From: Mycobacterium sp. DL99
Lineage (GTDB): Bacteria; Actinomycetota; Actinomycetes; Mycobacteriales; Mycobacteriaceae
Length of the DNA stretch: 64,000 bases
Assembly: GCF_004762045.1 (NCBI RefSeq)
Contig: NZ_SJOM01000007.1
Coordinates: 611,818 to 675,817, forward strand
Reading direction: 5' to 3'
The notes below the pieces were generated by a model, which made no database searches, was not told the origin of the DNA, and saw nothing but the letters and a program-made list of their open reading frames with translations. Below, one piece after another: positions 61,342-64,000 of this stretch (position 1 is the stretch's first letter; each line of letters begins with the position of its first letter). Made by a program: the position numbers and the translations under genes.

Positions 61342-61360
61342 TGGCCGGATGGTCCGGCCA
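61342..61360. promoter_or_regulatory. Inverted repeat TGGCCGGA-TGG-TCCGGCCA, probable FadR-type operator
   Basis: Perfect eight-base arms around TGG in the 231-base divergent gap between the lipoprotein and the regulator. The inner TGG/TCC pattern is compatible with FadR-subfamily sites. A second weaker repeat (CGGGTAAC ... GTTATCCCG, about 61421-61443) lies nearer the regulator start. Confidence 0.6.
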
Positions 61361-61529
61361 ACTGGCATTGAAATTAGGTGGCCGCCAAGGGAGCAGCACG
61401 CCGGGAACGCGTCTCGTAACACGGGTAACAAAGAGTTATCCCGACGGAAACGGCCAGCGTCGGTTTTTGGACTGCTTGGCCCGACCATCGGACCTATGTT
61501 GGGATCTGAACAGGGAGGCAGGAAACGAG

Positions 61530-62240
61530 TTGAACGCACCTGCAGGCGGGGCGATCCCGCCGTTGATCCAGCGGCCGCAAAGCGTATCGGTGGCGCTGGC
61601 AGCGCATTTCGAGCGTCTGATCGCGACGGGCGAGATCTCGCCCGGAACGCGACTCCCGTCGGAACGTGAGCTCGCGGCGTCGATGTCAGTATCGCGGTCC
61701 TCGCTTCGCGAGGCGATGCACGAACTCGAATCGAAGCGTCTCGTCTCGCGGGTCCGGGGCCGCGGAACCGTCGTGTTGGCGCCGACGGCAAGCGTCGACG
61801 AGCTACTGGCGATAGCCGGTGGCGGTACAGAACAAGAACATGCCGCCGAATTGCGTTCTGTCATCGAACCCTCGATCGCAGAACTCGCGGCACACCGGGC
61901 TACGTCGGCGAACCTGCTGCAGCTTCGGGATGTACTCGACAAGTCGCACGAGAACCTTCTGCAGGCTGAGTCACTTCGCCTCGACGTCGAATTCCACCTG
62001 CTGCTCGCGCAGGCCGCGCAGAACCCGCTTCTGACTGCACTGCAGACGTTGGCCAGCGAGTGGACCGGTGAGGTGCGCAAGCACTCGCATTCCACGAGAC
62101 ACGGGCGCTGCGCGTCGGTGCGTGGTCACCAGGAGATCTTCGATGCGGTTCGGACCCACGACGGACTCGCCGCGCGTCGGGCCATGGAAGACCACCTGCG
62201 CGACGTACGCGAACTCGTCGCCAAAGCGACGCACTCGTGA
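61530..62240 (+). CDS. FadR/GntR-family regulator of the amide operon
   Basis: 236 residues from a TTG with AGGAAA upstream. The winged helix HFERLIATGEISPGTRLPSERELAASMSVSRSSLREAMHELESKRLVSRVRGRGTVVLAP is GntR-type, and the FCD ligand domain (ELRSVIEPSIAELAAHRATSANLLQL, LDVEFHLLLAQAAQNPLL) carries metal-ligand histidines including VRGHQEIFDAV. It is divergent from the binding lipoprotein and likely represses the amide/amino-acid operon. Confidence 0.9.
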   Translation: MNAPAGGAIPPLIQRPQSVSVALAAHFERLIATGEISPGTRLPSERELAASMSVSRSSLREAMHELESKRLVSRVRGRGTVVLAPTASVDELLAIAGGGTEQEHAAELRSVIEPSIAELAAHRATSANLLQLRDVLDKSHENLLQAESLRLDVEFHLLLAQAAQNPLLTALQTLASEWTGEVRKHSHSTRHGRCASVRGHQEIFDAVRTHDGLAARRAMEDHLRDVRELVAKATHS

Positions 62241-62254
62241 GCCTGACCCCGGCG

Positions 62255-62308
62255 AGCAGACGCAAAACTGCCCCTTTTCCAGCGAAAAGGGGCAGTTTTG
62301 CGTCTGCT
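62255..62308. terminator. Exceptionally long perfect hairpin between convergent genes
   Basis: A perfect 25-base-pair stem with the four-base loop CAGC. The outer stem begins AGCAGACGCAAAACTG; the inner part is CCCCTTTTC. It begins 14 bases after the FadR-type stop and ends 10 before the FadE34-like stop. It would terminate both transcripts. Confidence 0.9.
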
Positions 62309-62318
62309 AGCGCAAGGG

Positions 62319-64000
62319 TTACGGATCGCGGGGCAGGCCCAGCAGTCGTTCGGCGATGATGTTGAGCTGCACCTCGCTGGTGCCGCCGTAGATCGTCGTG
62401 GCGCGGCTGGCCAACAGGTACTCGGCCCAGCGCCCGAATTCCTGCTGGGGATCGCCGACGGCCCCGTCGGTGCCGAAGGAGGCCACCGCGAACTCCGCGT
62501 AGCCCTGGCCGGTCTTCATCGACAGCAGCTTGGAGATCGCCGCGGCGGGCATGGGATCGCCGCCGGCCAATGTCAGCAGGGTCGACCGCAGGTTCAGCAC
62601 CTTGGCGGCGTGGCCCTCGGCGATCAGCCGGCCGGCGTGGTTCTGCTCGATCTGGTCGAACTGCCCGTCGCGAAGGAACGCCACGAACTGTTCCAGGTTG
62701 GCCAGGAACGGCGGCTCGCTGCTGCCGATCGACACCCGTTCGTTTGTCAGCGTGTTGCGGCTGACCTCCCAGCCGCGGTTGACCTCACCGAGCACCATGT
62801 CGTCGGGCACGAACACGTCGTCGATGAACACGGTGTTGAACATCGCGTTGCCGGTCAGTTCCCGCAGGGGCTTCACTTCGACGCCCGGAGCCGTCATGTC
62901 GAGCAGGAAGTACGTGATGCCATTGTGCTTCGGAGCGTGCGAGTCCGTCCGCGCCAGCAGGGCACCCCACGCCGAGTACTGCGCACCGGTCGTCCAGATC
63001 TTCTGCCCGGTGATGCGCCAGCCGCCGTCGACCTTGGTGGCCTTGGTGGTCAGGCTGGCCAGGTCGGAACCCGCGCCCGGCTCGGAAAACAGCTGGCACC
63101 AGATCATCTCGCCGCGGAACGTCGGCGGCAGGAAGCGCTGCTTCTGCTCGTCGGTGCCGAACGCCACGATCGACGGGATGATCCACGAGGCGATGCCCAT
63201 CTGCGGGCGCCGTACCCGGCCGGTGCTGAACTCCTGGGCGATGATGATCTGCTCGATCGGTTCGGACGCCCGCCCCCACGGCCTGGGCAGGTGCGGCTGC
63301 ACCCATCCGCCCTCGGCGATCGCGGTGTTGCGCTCGGCGCCACTCGGAATTGCCTTCAGCCCAGCGACTTCCGCGCGGATCTCGTCACGCAGCTTCTCGG
63401 TGTCGGGATCCAGGTCGATGTCGACCGGGCGCATTCCGGTTGCGGTCGCGGTATCGACCACCGACTGCGGGTAGTCCGAGGCCCGGCCGAAGCACGCGGC
63501 CAGCACGAGTGCGCGCCGGTAGTAGACGTTGGTGTCGTGCTCCCAGGTGAATCCGATGCCGCCGTGCACCTGGATGCAGTCCTGGGTGGTGTGCTGCGCG
63601 GCGGCCGGTGCCAGGGTGGCGGCCACTGCGGCGGCGAACTCGAAATGGGTTTGTGCAGAAGGGTCTTCCCGCGCCTCGTCCAATGCGCGGGCAGCGTCCC
63701 AGACGGCGGCGGTCGCCCGCTCGGTCTCGGCAATCATCCCGGCGCACTTGTGTTTGATCGCCTGGAACTGGCCGATAGGCCTGCCGAACTGTTCGCGGAT
63801 CTTGGCGTATGCGGTGGCGGTGTCGGTGGCCCAGCGGGCGACACCGATCGCCTCGGCCGACAGCAGGGTCGTGATCAGGGCACGGGCGTGGGCGCGGCTG
63901 AGCCGAGAAAGAACGCGACCAGCGTCCTCGTCCAAGGTCACCTCGGTGGCGTTGGCCCGCACATGGGCCAGCGGCCGCAGCGGGTCGACGCTGCGCACCG
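62319..64000 (-). CDS. Two-domain acyl-CoA dehydrogenase, FadE34-like (5' end outside window)
   Basis: At least 560 residues, running off the right edge. The visible part starts inside a first dehydrogenase domain (ALITTLLSAEAIGVARWATDTATAYAKIREQFGRPIGQFQAIKH, CIQVHGGIGFTWEHDTNVYYRRA). A complete second one follows (IIIAQEFSTGRVRRPQMGIASWIIPSIVAFG, CQLFSEPGAGSDLASLTTKATK, TTIYGGTSEVQLNIIAERLLGLPRDP). This tandem arrangement is that of FadE34-type enzymes acting on cholesterol or lipid side chains in mycobacteria. The start and about 150-200 N-terminal residues are missing from the window. Confidence 0.9.
   Translation of the reverse strand, partial: VRSVDPLRPLAHVRANATEVTLDEDAGRVLSRLSRAHARALITTLLSAEAIGVARWATDTATAYAKIREQFGRPIGQFQAIKHKCAGMIAETERATAAVWDAARALDEAREDPSAQTHFEFAAAVAATLAPAAAQHTTQDCIQVHGGIGFTWEHDTNVYYRRALVLAACFGRASDYPQSVVDTATATGMRPVDIDLDPDTEKLRDEIRAEVAGLKAIPSGAERNTAIAEGGWVQPHLPRPWGRASEPIEQIIIAQEFSTGRVRRPQMGIASWIIPSIVAFGTDEQKQRFLPPTFRGEMIWCQLFSEPGAGSDLASLTTKATKVDGGWRITGQKIWTTGAQYSAWGALLARTDSHAPKHNGITYFLLDMTAPGVEVKPLRELTGNAMFNTVFIDDVFVPDDMVLGEVNRGWEVSRNTLTNERVSIGSSEPPFLANLEQFVAFLRDGQFDQIEQNHAGRLIAEGHAAKVLNLRSTLLTLAGGDPMPAAAISKLLSMKTGQGYAEFAVASFGTDGAVGDPQQEFGRWAEYLLASRATTIYGGTSEVQLNIIAERLLGLPRDP

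Overview
The window is about 64 kb of high-GC actinobacterial DNA that reads as the chromosome of a mycobacterium, probably a fast-growing Mycolicibacterium-type species. The indicators are two MmpS/MmpL export pairs, a 224-residue CRP close to the M. tuberculosis protein, mycobacterial-type CtaD, a WhiB protein, a haemophore-like secreted protein, a stand-alone LigD-type polymerase, several FadE/FadD lipid enzymes and many TetR-type regulators. No tRNA, rRNA, CRISPR array, prophage or insertion sequence was seen. Names rest on reading motifs and on remembered family sequences; no database was searched.

Layout. 0-9 kb: end of a GntR regulator with a 30-bp palindromic operator, DUF5313, an OhrR-like MarR regulator, crp, a phosphotransferase/P-loop kinase fusion, ctaD, whiB, a NarL-type two-component pair and two regulators. 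9.9-15.8 kb: OsmC-type peroxidase, a short-form NAD-glutamate dehydrogenase, a dinucleotide-binding reductase and a divergent TetR. 15.9-29 kb: two mmpS-mmpL modules enclosing a DUF5994 pair, a cold-shock gene, DUF808 and NCS2 membrane proteins and two convergent ECF sigma genes. One sigma gene lies behind a SoxR/MerR-like promoter.

29-31.2 kb: a compact four-gene operon with overlapping genes, encoding an ECF sigma factor, an O6-alkylguanine-DNA alkyltransferase, a 2-oxoglutarate/Fe(II) oxygenase and a small Ada-like four-cysteine protein. It looks like a self-contained alkylation-damage response and is the most interesting system here. 31-41.6 kb: acyl-CoA dehydrogenase, thioesterase, a PucR-gabT-gabD GABA catabolic locus, a FadE10-like dehydrogenase and a CaiB-type CoA transferase. 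41.6-50 kb: secreted proteins, an AraC regulator, an arylsulfatase followed directly by a DUF1254-family remnant, a STAS protein and a lutABC-type lactate oxidation operon.

50-57 kb: acetyltransferase, an NmrA-like protein divergent from an ArsR regulator over two matching operators, a LigD-like polymerase, FadD, two SDRs and two small membrane or secreted proteins. 57-62.3 kb: a probable amide or amino-acid utilisation operon (binding lipoprotein, fused ABC permease-ATPase, RidA protein, acetamidase/formamidase) with a divergent FadR-type regulator. The right edge cuts a two-domain FadE34-like acyl-CoA dehydrogenase.

The recurring pattern is a regulator divergent from, or co-transcribed with, the enzymes it probably controls. 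Many operons use ATGA-type overlaps, and convergent genes are often separated by long perfect hairpins without strong T-tracts.
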